Shown here: piece after piece, positions 50,930 through 59,829 of the stretch
Layout of the letters: each line of letters starts with the position of its first letter
Position numbering within the stretch: position 1 is the stretch's first letter
Assembly (NCBI GenBank): GCA_020634515.1
Contig: JACKBL010000002.1
Span: forward strand, 930,001 to 994,000
Length of the DNA: 64,000 nt
DNA from: Ardenticatenales bacterium
GTDB taxonomy: Bacteria; Chloroflexota; Anaerolineae; Promineifilales; Promineifilaceae
Direction: 5' to 3'
Notes under the pieces: generated by a model
What the model saw: the letters and a program-made list of their open reading frames with translations, nothing else
Told to the model about the DNA's origin: nothing
Databases searched by the model: none
Made by a program: the position numbers and the translations under genes

Positions 50930-52186
50930 CTAGCGGGCTGTGAGACCGGTGAAGCCGAGGGGAACGACCTGGAAGAAGGTGTTGCCGGGAGCCAGGGGGA
51001 TGACGTTGCCGTCCGCGTCGTAGAAGGTGAGCATGTAGCCCGGATCGACGCGCTGCCAGCGGCCATCGAATCGTTGGCCGTCGCGGAATATGGAGACGGG
51101 GCCTTCGCCCCATAGCTGGATTTCGATGGAGTAGTGGCCGCCGGCGACTTCGTCTTCCAGGATGAGGGTGTCTACGTGGTTGGCGGCGACGACGACGACG
51201 TTGCGGAAATTGATCTGCTGATTGGTGTTGGCGTCCAGGTGCGGTTCGCCATCCGCCCACCGCAGGTATCGTCCTGTGCCGGCATCATACTGCCAGAAAA
51301 CGTTCGTCCCCAGATATTGCACCTCCACACTGTTCACCGGCGCGCCGTTGGTCGGCGACGCGGCGCTGAAGCCCATGTTGGAAGGCAGTTGCGGCGGCGT
51401 GTCCAGGTCGCGTTGCTGCAAAATGCGGCGCAGCGTGTCCGTATTCGTGTACAGCGTCTCCCAGCCCGGCTTGTTCGGGTTGCCGATCTCATAATCACGC
51501 CAGAAGCCATCGTGCCCAAAATCGGGCGAAATGACCCGGTCAAAGAAGCGACTGCCGCGGATCAGGTCGCGTACGGGGGCGCTGGAGCCGGAATAGGCAA
51601 ACGCCGCGTCATACATCTTGGGAATCTCCAGGTCAATGAGCCGCCCACTGCGGATGGGGCCGACCAGGTCGGTCCCTTGGCCATAAAAAACGGCGGTGAA
51701 GCGCGTGATGCCCCCTTCGGCGTAATGCTCAAACACCAGATCGGCGCTGTTCAGGCCCGATTGCGGGCGCACGACGGCGGAGGAGTTGGAGATTTTGATG
51801 GCGATAGGGCGGTGGGCCAGGGTGGCGGGGTCGGCGACCGTCTCGCCTGTCAGGGGATTCACGTTAGCCGGAATCTGGTCTGGGCCAATGATGCCGCTGA
51901 TCACGAGAGGCGTGGCGGCTTCTGGCGTGGGCGCGGGGGGAAGCGTGGGGGGGACGATGAGGGTGGGGGTGGGCGGAGCGGCTTGGGTGACGGAGACGGG
52001 CGGGGGCGGGAGTTCGGTGGCCGCGGCGGGGATGCTGCCGGCGGTCGTGGGCGCGGCGGGGAGGTTGGTGGGCGTTGGTGAGATGGCGCGGGAGGAGCCA
52101 CAGCCGACCAATGCGCTGGCAATGAGCCACATCACAAGAAGGTGGAGTGGCATCCGGCGAGGGTGCTTGCAGCAAAGAGAGGGCAT
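50930..52186 (-). CDS. DUF3048-domain lipoprotein
   Basis: 418 aa from ATG 52186, with aggag about 9 nt upstream. Signal region LLVMWLIASALVGC with the lipobox cysteine at about residue 29, then a P/A/T-rich linker. DUF3048 spans about 115-415: NPLTGETVADPATLAHRPIA, VVRPQSGLNSADLVFEHYAEGGITRF, GPIRSGRLIDLEI, SGSSAPV, then the C-terminal half with VDPGYMLTFYDADGNVIPL. Function of the family is not established; relatives (YerB) are Bacillus lipoproteins. Outside-facing. A TTG/ATG further upstream is open but unsupported. Confidence 0.85.
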   Translation of the reverse strand: MPSLCCKHPRRMPLHLLVMWLIASALVGCGSSRAISPTPTNLPAAPTTAGSIPAAATELPPPPVSVTQAAPPTPTLIVPPTLPPAPTPEAATPLVISGIIGPDQIPANVNPLTGETVADPATLAHRPIAIKISNSSAVVRPQSGLNSADLVFEHYAEGGITRFTAVFYGQGTDLVGPIRSGRLIDLEIPKMYDAAFAYSGSSAPVRDLIRGSRFFDRVISPDFGHDGFWRDYEIGNPNKPGWETLYTNTDTLRRILQQRDLDTPPQLPSNMGFSAASPTNGAPVNSVEVQYLGTNVFWQYDAGTGRYLRWADGEPHLDANTNQQINFRNVVVVAANHVDTLILEDEVAGGHYSIEIQLWGEGPVSIFRDGQRFDGRWQRVDPGYMLTFYDADGNVIPLAPGNTFFQVVPLGFTGLTAR

Positions 52187-52245
52187 AAAAGGGGAACTCC
52201 TGACTTTAAGGGGGATGGAAGGCAGCGGGGAGCCGCGGGTGGGGA

Positions 52246-53043
52246 TCAGCGTGTGCGGCGCTGCCACAATGTTTTGGGCGCGATTTCCATGGGGCTGTCG
52301 GCGTGGATGAAATCGAGCATCAATCTGTTAAAGGTGGCGGTTTCTTCGAGCATGGGGAAGTGGGTGCTGCCATTTAGCATGATGATGTGGCGGTTCTGTC
52401 CTGACCGCTGCCAGGTATTGTAGTCATCGCTGGGTATTTGGACAACCGGGTCTTGCTCGCCGTAGACGAGCAAGGTCTGGCAGCTTACGCGCTCCAAATC
52501 GGCGGCGAAACTGGCCTGGCTCAATTCTTGGGCCAGACGGCTGATGGCTCCGGGGTCGGTTTTGTGGGTTTCGGATTCGACTTCAGGGAAGGTGTGGGCT
52601 TTACCGAGGTATTTTTGCAGGAAAGTGCCGGCATTCATCGTCTTCAAACGCTCATTGATGTAGCTCCCCATAATGGGCAGCGCCACCGTCACCAGCCGCT
52701 TCACTCGGTCGGGATGCCGGTTGGCGAAACGCAGCGCCACCACGCCCCCTAACGCATGTCCCACCAGTGAGATAGGAGGGCGAATGCCCAAATGCCCCAT
52801 AAACTGGTCCAGCATGGAAACATACGTGTCCAGCGAATACATCTGTTGCTCTTTGCTGGAGTCTCCAAACCCCCACAGATCGAAAGCAAACGTCCGGTGC
52901 TGCGTGGAAAGTGCTTGCATGGAGGGCCACCAATACCGCCACGAGCCAAGCCAGCCGTGGACGAAGATCAGTGGTTCGCCGCGGCCCAATGCCTCGTAGT
53001 GGATCAGGCGGTTGTTGACAGTCGTGATGCTCATCGTTGGCAT
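52246..53043 (-). CDS. alpha/beta hydrolase with nucleophile Ser replaced by Ala
   Basis: 265 aa alpha/beta-hydrolase fold: oxyanion motif FVHGW (27-31), then WGFGDSS. The nucleophile elbow reads G95-H-A97-L-G-G100, where the family has GHSxGG; the codon is GCG, so the change needs at least one substitution. The acid D198 (GEQDPV) and base H228 (THFPM) are still present. The paralogue at 61109-61927 has GHSMGG. Without the serine ordinary ester hydrolysis is not expected, so it may be a pseudoenzyme or bind ligands. It lies 11 bp downstream of a receiver gene on the same strand. Confidence 0.82.
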   Translation of the reverse strand: MPTMSITTVNNRLIHYEALGRGEPLIFVHGWLGSWRYWWPSMQALSTQHRTFAFDLWGFGDSSKEQQMYSLDTYVSMLDQFMGHLGIRPPISLVGHALGGVVALRFANRHPDRVKRLVTVALPIMGSYINERLKTMNAGTFLQKYLGKAHTFPEVESETHKTDPGAISRLAQELSQASFAADLERVSCQTLLVYGEQDPVVQIPSDDYNTWQRSGQNRHIIMLNGSTHFPMLEETATFNRLMLDFIHADSPMEIAPKTLWQRRTR

Positions 53044-53054
53044 AGCGGGCGAGC

Positions 53055-53426
53055 TTAATTGTGCGCCAGCACCTCACGGATTTTGCGAATCAGGGCGTCG
53101 GGAGCAAAGGGTTTGAGGATGTACTGGACCGCGCCCACGTCCAATCCTGCTTGCACTTCCGCCTCCTGGCCTTTGGCCGACAGGAAAATTACGGGGATAT
53201 TCCTCGTCGTGTCTTGCTCTTTTAGCTGCCGGCACGCCTCGTACCCGGTCATGCGCGGCATCCGCACATCCATCAGAATCAGGTCAATGTTCGGATCACT
53301 CGTGGCTGCCTTGACGGCCTCCAGGCCATCAGGCACGCTCACTACATCAAAGCTGCTAAACTCCAACGTCAGTTGAATCAGTTCGCGTATGTCGCGTTCA
53401 TCTTCGGCTACCAGGATTCTCGTCAT
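53055..53426 (-). CDS. single-domain response regulator (CheY-like)
   Basis: 123 aa receiver only: acidic pair E9-D10, phospho-acceptor D53 in LILMDVRMP, S in FLSAKGQ, K105 in ILKPF. It lies 38 bp after the giant sensor kinase gene on the same strand and is the obvious phosphate acceptor. No output domain, so it should act by protein contact. Confidence 0.92.
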   Translation of the reverse strand: MTRILVAEDERDIRELIQLTLEFSSFDVVSVPDGLEAVKAATSDPNIDLILMDVRMPRMTGYEACRQLKEQDTTRNIPVIFLSAKGQEAEVQAGLDVGAVQYILKPFAPDALIRKIREVLAHN

Positions 53427-53464
53427 ATTTGCTCACCCTCGTGTGCTTTGCCACAATGCGACCC

Positions 53465-56400
53465 TTACGCCGGACGCGCCTGGGCCTGGTCTTCAACGAC
53501 AGGGAGGCTAAACGTGAAGGTACTCCCCTTTTCCGGTTCGCTGTGCAGTTCGAGCGTGCCGCCGTGCATTTGCACCAGCGATTGCACAATGGATAGTCCC
53601 AGCCCCGTGCCGGCAACGGCCTGTACCTCATTGTGCCCGGCGCGGAAGAAACGCTCAAAGACCTTCTGCTGATTTTCCGGCGTAATGCCAATGCCTGTAT
53701 CAATGATACTGACGTAGACAAACCGGTTATTAGCCCGGGCGCGTACCGTGATGGAACCGCCGGCGGGCGTGTAATTGAAGGCATTGTCCAACAGGTTGTT
53801 CAGAATTTGCGTCACGCGCGCGTGGTCTCCTTGTACAAGAGGGAGAGAAGGGGTGTACTCCGTCGCCAGGTCCAGCGATTTTTGCTCGTGCTGGATTCGT
53901 CCTTGCAAGTGGCCGTGGACGACCTGCTCAATCAATTGCGTCAGGTCCAGCGGACGCAAGTCAAGTTCCGTTTTGCCCGTCTCGAAGCGGGAAATGTCCA
54001 GCAGGTCATTGACCAACATGCTCAGGCGGTCGGCATTATTCTTGATTACCTGTAAATAGCGCGCTTGTGATGCGGCCACGGGGCCGGCCGCGCCCATCAA
54101 CATCAGGTCGGCGTATCCTTTGATGGACGTCATGGGCGTGCGCAATTCGTGCGAAACCGTGGAGACAAAATCGCTTTTCATCTGGTCCAGTTCGACGGCG
54201 TGGGTGATGTCGCGGAAAATGGAGACGGTGCCAAAGAATTGGCCGCCGCTGTGGACCGGAGAGAGGGTGACGCTGATCACTTTGCCGGCAATCTGGAATT
54301 CATCCGTGAGGGCGACACGTCCGCTATCGGGTTTTCGCTGCGTCGCCCACTCCTCAATGGCCGTCTGCCAGGATGCGGGGAAGGCGTTGTAGCGCCCTAG
54401 CATGTCGGCCATTGATTTGCCTTCTAGTTCGGAGCGGGGCAGATCCAGGATCAGGCTTGTTGCATTGTTCGCCAGAGCAATCATGCCACCGGAATCCGCC
54501 ACCAAAACCCCGTCCGCAATACTCTCCAGGATCGCCTGGTTCTTCGCCGCTTCAATCTGCTCTTCGCGCATTCTTCTCCCCAACCGCTCCGTTTGATCCC
54601 GAATCAACACATAAAGCTGCGCATTGTAGATCGCATTAGATACCTGATACGCGGCCGCCACCACCAGTTCCAACTGTCGGCGCGTGAACGCATTCGGTTC
54701 GGGATGGAACAGCATGAGCGTGCCCATCACCTGGTCTCCGGAAATCAGTGGCACGGCCAGCGCCGAACGATGGTCATCGCTGGTGGGGCGGCGTAGCCAG
54801 CGCGGATCATCGTGCGTGTCTTGAATGAGGATGGGCGCGCGGTTTTGCAGCACCCAGCCAGACAATCCTTCATTCTGCCGCAGTGTCAGTTTGATTCCTT
54901 CGCGCGGGAGCGCGCGACCCAGGCCAAAGGCGGCGCGGTAAATCATGAATTCGCTTTCTGGGTCAACGAGAAGAATGCCGCCGCGCGGTGCGCGGGCCAC
55001 TTCATTCACCAACTCCAGCGCGCGGTTGAGCACATAAGCCTCATCCAGGCTGGCGGAGAGTTCCGTGGTGATTTTCAACAGAAGCTGCATCCGGTCGCGC
55101 TCTTCGCTCAGTGCCTGCGTACGTTCGATGACGCGCTCGTCAAGCTGCTCATTCAACTCGCGCAGTTCCGTCACCAACTGGGCGTTCTGGATGGCAATGG
55201 CCGCCTGCACGCCAAAAGCAGTCGCCAATTCAATGTCCGTCTTGTGGAAACGGCGCGGATTGCCATTGTCAATCATCACCATCACACCGATGGTTTCGCC
55301 TTCTCGTTGCAGAGGTACGCCCAGAATGGCCTGGATGGATTGCTTTTGCGGCAGGCGGACGGTCACGTTACTGGTTTGCGCCAGTTCATTGAAGAAAATG
55401 CTCCGTCCGTGGTTGGCGACAACGGCGGCAAACACGTCGGTTTCGTTGGCGCGAATGGTTGTTCCGATGAATGCGTTCTTGCCATGACCTTGGGCCGCCG
55501 TCCCGATCAGTGCCAGGCCCCGTCGCTGCCAGATGTAGACGCCATCCACCTGGAAAATGTTCATGCTCTCCCGACAGATCAGGTCGAGGACCGTGGGCAG
55601 GTCGAAGGTGGCGTTGATCGCCAGGCTGACGCGCCCCAGGGCGGCGAAGAATTGTTCTCGCTGGGATGTTTCTTTGAAGAGGCGAGCGTTTTCCAGGGCC
55701 ACGCTGGCCTGGTTGATGATTGCTTGCAGGGTTTTGATTTCGCTGCTGTTTAGCAACCATGCTTCGCGGGCGGCAATCTGGGCCAGGCCGAAGACTTCGT
55801 CGCGGATGGTGATAGGCAGGAGGATGGCGTGATAGTTGAGGTCTGTCAACGAGGCCAGCGCACCCCGGCCTTTTGCTCCTACTGGCGGAAGCGGGTAGGT
55901 GGCCGGTTCCTGGTGAGTGAGGACGTCGATAGCTGCCGGCATTTCCCGCGCAAAAAACGTCGTTCCCCTCGACGCCGCCGGAGATGCGGACAGAAGCAGC
56001 AATTCCTGCCGCGAGCGATCCCACTCGTAAATAGCATAGCCATCGGCGAAGACCGCCTGACGCATATGTTCGCCCATGGCCGCCAACACCTTTTCCTGTT
56101 CCAGACTGCTGGAAATCGCATGGATCGCCTGATAAAGCGTTTCCAGTTCTTGCGTGCGCGCCAGCGTTTCGCCAAACAGACGTGAATTTTCGATGGCGGA
56201 CGTGGCGAAGCGCGCGTAAATCTCCAGGATTTGCAGCGCCTGCCCATCGGGGCGGCGACCATTGCGGGGCTGGTCCAGGCCAATGAGAGCGATTACGTGC
56301 TGCTGTTGGTCGTACAGCGGCAAGCAGAACATGTCGTTGGGATGCCAGGAAAAGGCCAGTCCGCGCGGACGCGAGTGGTCCGGCAGCATCACGCCCACGT

Positions 56401-58081
56401 TTTCTTGTGCCCAGGGGTCCTCCGCGGGAACGAAGAAGGCTGAGCCGAGGCGAAAGCGGAGGAAGTTCGGATCCTGGAAACGCTGCCGCCATACGGAGGG
56501 AGGCAGCATGTTTGTTTCCAGATGGGCGTGTTCCTCCGGCGTCAGTCCGACGGCGACCAATTTCAGCGGATTCATTTGCTCATCGCGTAGGGTCAGCGTC
56601 ACCCTTTCCCAACCAATGCCGCGCAATCCCTCAACAAGCAGGTGCAATTTCCGGTCGAAAGAGGATTCGCGCAGGACTTCCTGGGATATGGAATGAATTT
56701 GTTGAAGTTGGTCCGCATAATGGCGCGTGTTGTTGTAGAGGCGGATATTCTCAATGGCCGTGGCTGCCTGGTTGGCGAAAATCTCCAGCGCTTTCGCTGT
56801 ACTCAGGTCTGGGCGCTGACCGGTAAGCGGTGCATGGAGGCTGATCTCCCCCAACGGTTGGCGGTCGGCCCCACGCAAGACGATGAAGAAGTTGTCCGCG
56901 GGCTGCCAGGTGTTTCCATCGTGGGGCGGAGGCGCATCCGGTTCATCTGTGGAGGCGGCGGCGGGCACAAAATATGCCCGCCCCAGGGCGAATTCCGGTC
57001 GTGCCATCCGCTGAACGACATCCCATGGTCGTGAATGCTGCTGCATCTCTTGCAGGCGGTTTAGCGGCAGGCCGGCGGCGCTGACCAGCATCAGGGTGCG
57101 CGACGGGTCGTTTTCTTCAATAAGGCTGAGGCGGACGATGTTGAAGCCAACGCCTTCCTGGATGGCGTACACCAGGTCTTCGTAGACTTCTTCGACGGTT
57201 TTGTTGCTGTGGAAGACGCGGCTGGACTCGACGAAATGTTCAATTTGCTCGGCGCGTTTGCTGAGGAGGGTGTTGCGGGTTTGGATTTCCCGGAAGCGGA
57301 CCGCGTTGCCTAAGGCCAGTCCGGCGTGGTGGCTGAGCATGCCGAGGAAGCCGCGGGCTTCTCTATGAAAGTGGTTGCGGCGCGTTCCGTAGAGGCAGAT
57401 GATGCCGGCAACTTCCTGCGCGTAGAGGATGGGGGAGAGGAGCATGGTATGCACACCCTGGACGGGTTGTATCCAGGTGTGCAGGAAGGGCTGGGGCGGG
57501 CCTTGCATCAGGCTACGGGCTTCGGCCAGGGCGCGCGATGCCGGCACGGTCTGCCCCCGTTCGACGAATGGTTGCGAAAAAGCATTATCGCCGTCCCGCA
57601 GAAAAATCTGGCCGCCGTTGGCTCTGGTGACGAGAATGGCTTCGTTGAGAATGGTCGGCAAAATATCATCCAGACTCAACGTCACATTCAGCTTTTGCAC
57701 CACGCGCGTCAGGGCCTGGAGTTGGTCACCGGAAGCGGTGGGTTTCTCGTCTTCCGATTCCGGCATGGGGGCCGGATTGATGTTGACCTGTACCAAAACC
57801 TGCTCGCCCCAATTGATGGGATGGGTCTCCAGGTGCAGGCTGATGCCGGCAAGATGCAAGTAAGACTCAGAAGGCGGAATGAGCAGATGTTGCCATGTGT
57901 CCCGCGGCGCGACAAGCGCGAACAGCGCCGCCAGTGAGTCTGGCTTCTCGCTCACGCCCAACAACTGGTAGGCCGCCGAATTCAAATAGTTGATTGCGCC
58001 ATCGGTCGCGGCCACCAGCACACCTTCGCTCAAATTGTCGAGGAAATGCCAGGTATTGACCGAGGTCACCAATGTTTGCAT
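53465..58081 (-). CDS. giant multi-GAF/PAS sensor histidine kinase
   Basis: 1538 aa from ATG 58081 (aggga 6 nt upstream). No clear membrane helices, so probably cytosolic. An N-terminal PAS-like segment (about 1-60, LDNLSEGVLVAATDGAINYLN) is followed by about six GAF-like domains (roughly 100-270, 290-450, 470-640, 650-800, 810-960, 985-1140). A short coiled coil and a PAS domain come next (about 1160-1280, ILESIADGVLVADSGGMIALAN), then HisKA with phospho-His in STVSHELRTPMTS (about 1300) and HATPase (DNAFNYTPAGGS, DTGIGITPEN, GTGLGLSI). Directly followed by a CheY-like gene. Many GAF domains suggest integration of several cytosolic signals. The SpoIIE protein at 5724-8618 uses the same sensor style with a different output. 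Confidence 0.9.
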   Translation of the reverse strand: MQTLVTSVNTWHFLDNLSEGVLVAATDGAINYLNSAAYQLLGVSEKPDSLAALFALVAPRDTWQHLLIPPSESYLHLAGISLHLETHPINWGEQVLVQVNINPAPMPESEDEKPTASGDQLQALTRVVQKLNVTLSLDDILPTILNEAILVTRANGGQIFLRDGDNAFSQPFVERGQTVPASRALAEARSLMQGPPQPFLHTWIQPVQGVHTMLLSPILYAQEVAGIICLYGTRRNHFHREARGFLGMLSHHAGLALGNAVRFREIQTRNTLLSKRAEQIEHFVESSRVFHSNKTVEEVYEDLVYAIQEGVGFNIVRLSLIEENDPSRTLMLVSAAGLPLNRLQEMQQHSRPWDVVQRMARPEFALGRAYFVPAAASTDEPDAPPPHDGNTWQPADNFFIVLRGADRQPLGEISLHAPLTGQRPDLSTAKALEIFANQAATAIENIRLYNNTRHYADQLQQIHSISQEVLRESSFDRKLHLLVEGLRGIGWERVTLTLRDEQMNPLKLVAVGLTPEEHAHLETNMLPPSVWRQRFQDPNFLRFRLGSAFFVPAEDPWAQENVGVMLPDHSRPRGLAFSWHPNDMFCLPLYDQQQHVIALIGLDQPRNGRRPDGQALQILEIYARFATSAIENSRLFGETLARTQELETLYQAIHAISSSLEQEKVLAAMGEHMRQAVFADGYAIYEWDRSRQELLLLSASPAASRGTTFFAREMPAAIDVLTHQEPATYPLPPVGAKGRGALASLTDLNYHAILLPITIRDEVFGLAQIAAREAWLLNSSEIKTLQAIINQASVALENARLFKETSQREQFFAALGRVSLAINATFDLPTVLDLICRESMNIFQVDGVYIWQRRGLALIGTAAQGHGKNAFIGTTIRANETDVFAAVVANHGRSIFFNELAQTSNVTVRLPQKQSIQAILGVPLQREGETIGVMVMIDNGNPRRFHKTDIELATAFGVQAAIAIQNAQLVTELRELNEQLDERVIERTQALSEERDRMQLLLKITTELSASLDEAYVLNRALELVNEVARAPRGGILLVDPESEFMIYRAAFGLGRALPREGIKLTLRQNEGLSGWVLQNRAPILIQDTHDDPRWLRRPTSDDHRSALAVPLISGDQVMGTLMLFHPEPNAFTRRQLELVVAAAYQVSNAIYNAQLYVLIRDQTERLGRRMREEQIEAAKNQAILESIADGVLVADSGGMIALANNATSLILDLPRSELEGKSMADMLGRYNAFPASWQTAIEEWATQRKPDSGRVALTDEFQIAGKVISVTLSPVHSGGQFFGTVSIFRDITHAVELDQMKSDFVSTVSHELRTPMTSIKGYADLMLMGAAGPVAASQARYLQVIKNNADRLSMLVNDLLDISRFETGKTELDLRPLDLTQLIEQVVHGHLQGRIQHEQKSLDLATEYTPSLPLVQGDHARVTQILNNLLDNAFNYTPAGGSITVRARANNRFVYVSIIDTGIGITPENQQKVFERFFRAGHNEVQAVAGTGLGLSIVQSLVQMHGGTLELHSEPEKGSTFTFSLPVVEDQAQARPA

Positions 58082-58137
58082 CGTTATCCCTGTACACCTT
58101 GTTGGTGCAGACGTTTCTTTAGTGGCTGTCCGCAATG

Positions 58138-58228
58138 AAGGAACGGAAATTAAACAAGACAACGAAGTTGTTTCCTTACCGTTCCTGTAAGCTGACGATG
58201 CAATTTACTTTGTTTCATCGTCAGTCCT
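58138..58228. repeat. dispersed two-hairpin repeat family B, copy 2
   Basis: Reverse complement of 45353-45443 with few differences; both copies keep the two internal palindromes aaggaacgg...ccgttcct and ctgacgatg...catcgtcag. It lies in the leader of the giant kinase gene. Confidence 0.85.
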
Positions 58229-58270
58229 AAATCAGCGAAAATGTGCGGACAACGACTATCATAGATAGTG

Positions 58271-58295
58271 GTCCATGATAGCGGCTATCATGGAC
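58271..58295. repeat. 12-bp perfect palindrome, 1-nt centre
   Basis: gtccatgatagc (58271-58282), g, then its exact complement (58284-58295). It could be an operator for a dimeric repressor or a cruciform hairpin; tatcat-type half-repeats continue on its left (58256-58262). Confidence 0.7.
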
Positions 58296-58303
58296 AGCTT
58301 GTC

Positions 58304-58349
58304 AGTAACCGTCCGTAAGAAAGCGTGAAGCTGTTTTCGGACGGTTACT
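58304..58349 (-). terminator. hairpin at the end of the receiver/GGDEF-like gene
   Basis: Perfect 12-bp arms agtaaccgtccg (58304-58315) and complement (58338-58349). The right arm overlaps the stop codon of the minus-strand gene, so the hairpin would form immediately after translation ends. No U-tract. Confidence 0.5.
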
Positions 58350-59239
58350 TAGCCGGATTTCTGGTCGAGTTTGCGCATTTCCGCCGCGGCTTCCGTGATT
58401 TCCCGAATATCGGAGAAACGCTGCGTTTCGCTGCTAACCACACCCATCGACAATTGCATCAGCGGTTCCAGTTTGTTGCCCAAGAGGATGCCGTTTTGCT
58501 CCCGGTCGATGAAGTTGTAGTGCGTTTTGATGCCATCATCAAAACGACGGCGCAAATCCTCTACTAGCCGCCGCGTATCTGATGACTGCGTGATGATGAT
58601 GAACGTGTCATTGCTCGGCTGGCCGATAAAATCGTCGGGCGTGCCATAAAGGTCTACGGTTTCGTTGAGGAGCAAGGAGATGAAGCGCATGACCTCGTCG
58701 CTGGCGACGAAGCCATAGGCATCGTTAAAGGGCGTGAAATGGTCGATTCCCAGCAGCACCAATGCCCATCCTTGTGTCCGCACCAACCTCCGTAGTTGGT
58801 CTTCAATGAGGCGTCCGCTGGGCAACCCGGTGCGTGGGTCGGTCATGTTCGTGCGTCGATGAATGAGGATGGCGTTTTTCACGCGGAGCTTAAGCTCTTC
58901 AATGTCGAAGGGCTTGGTGATGTAATCGTCCGCGCCCAGTTCCAACCCGGCGATGCGGTCGCTGCGCTCATCTTTTTGCGTTAAGAAAATAATGGGGATG
59001 CGGCTGGTGCGGGTGGTTGTGCGTAGTTCGCGGCACACCTGGTAGCCGTCCTTGTCTGGCAGCATGATGTCCAGCACGATCAGGTCGGGCAGTTGGCGGC
59101 GGCAAATCTCCAACGCTTCGTTCCCCCGCGAGGCGACGTCTACCGTGTAACCCTGGCCGTTAAAATAGATTCGCAACATGTTGGAAATGTCGAAATCATC
59201 TTCTACGACCAGGATGCGACCGTTATTCCCATTACTCAT
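58349..59239 (-). CDS. response regulator with degenerate GGDEF domain
   Basis: 296 aa from ATG 59239. Receiver (1-125): E13-D14-D15, phospho-acceptor D57 in IVLDIMLP, K in YITKPF. From about 140 a GGDEF fold is recognisable (DPRTGLPSGRLIEDQL, LLGIDHFTPFNDAYGF), but the active-site GGDEF is replaced by GQPSND and the metal-binding residues are altered. It is therefore unlikely to make cyclic di-GMP and may instead bind a nucleotide or partner. A family-C repeat lies upstream of its start. A separate unit from the kinase gene (gap 267 bp). Confidence 0.85.
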   Translation of the reverse strand: MSNGNNGRILVVEDDFDISNMLRIYFNGQGYTVDVASRGNEALEICRRQLPDLIVLDIMLPDKDGYQVCRELRTTTRTSRIPIIFLTQKDERSDRIAGLELGADDYITKPFDIEELKLRVKNAILIHRRTNMTDPRTGLPSGRLIEDQLRRLVRTQGWALVLLGIDHFTPFNDAYGFVASDEVMRFISLLLNETVDLYGTPDDFIGQPSNDTFIIITQSSDTRRLVEDLRRRFDDGIKTHYNFIDREQNGILLGNKLEPLMQLSMGVVSSETQRFSDIREITEAAAEMRKLDQKSG

Positions 59240-59828
59240 CTTCACGATTCCCTTTGCTGAAGGCGCGTCCGTTGATTCATGTGGCGTTACGGATGCGCCG
59301 GAAGGGTTCTTGCTTGTTGAGAAGTCCCAAGCTCTGATTTTCTTTTTGGTGCGTGGCGGTTGTGCCGGCATCACCACACCAACCGAACAGTACCGGCAAC
59401 AAATCGGAGGCCAGCTTCGCCTTCCCGATTGTCCGCGCGATTATGCCATTTTTGTGCAAGAACCCGCTCGCGGGCAATTCTATCAATGCTCAATGGATGT
59501 GACAATTTGACCGGTAGGGCCATTAGTCATGTCCACGTGCTGTTCCTCAAGGATGCAAGGCCCTCTCATGCTTCCCACCGCGCCGCAAGAGGTGCAAACA
59601 TACACTGATGTTACAGGATCGGCTGGCGCATCAACCGTAAATCGCCCGTTAATTTGACGGGCATAGTCCTAATTACCTACTGGATGTCCATGCAAGTGGG
59701 CGGGCGGCGAGCCGGCAAATGGTGCGGGAGGTATTTGAGGGTTCGTGCAAAACCAACTTTGGCCTATCCGACAAGCAAGAACCCTTCCAGCGCATCCGAC
59801 ATTTCCAATCTTTAATACGAATGCGCCC
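59240..59828. other. gene-free region flanked by inverted family-C repeats
   Basis: 589 bp between two leftward genes. Both ends carry a family-C element with the shared tag ggaagggttcttgcttgt in opposite orientation (59262-59318 and 59772-59829), so the interior about 450 bp is bracketed like a small mobile cassette. Short frames inside (for example on the plus strand to 59510) show no family resemblance, and I call no gene. One TGCCGGCA at 59365. Confidence 0.5.
59262..59318. repeat. dispersed palindrome family C, copy 2
   Basis: Arms ggcgcgtccgt (59262-59272) and acggatgcgcc (59289-59299), followed by ggaagggttcttgcttgt. Inverted relative of 59772-59829. Confidence 0.7.
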
Positions 59829-59829
59829 T
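59772..59829. repeat. dispersed palindrome family C, copy 3
   Basis: acaagcaagaacccttcc, then arms gcgcatccg (59790-59798) and cgaatgcgc (59818-59826) with one mismatch. The centre matches the complement of the copy at 41257-41293 (ccaatcttta). Confidence 0.75.

Noticed and set aside
59178..59510. 110-aa plus-strand frame in the region before the receiver/GGDEF-like gene
   Set aside because: It starts inside the antisense of the receiver gene and shows no recognisable family; some patches look protein-like but not enough to call.
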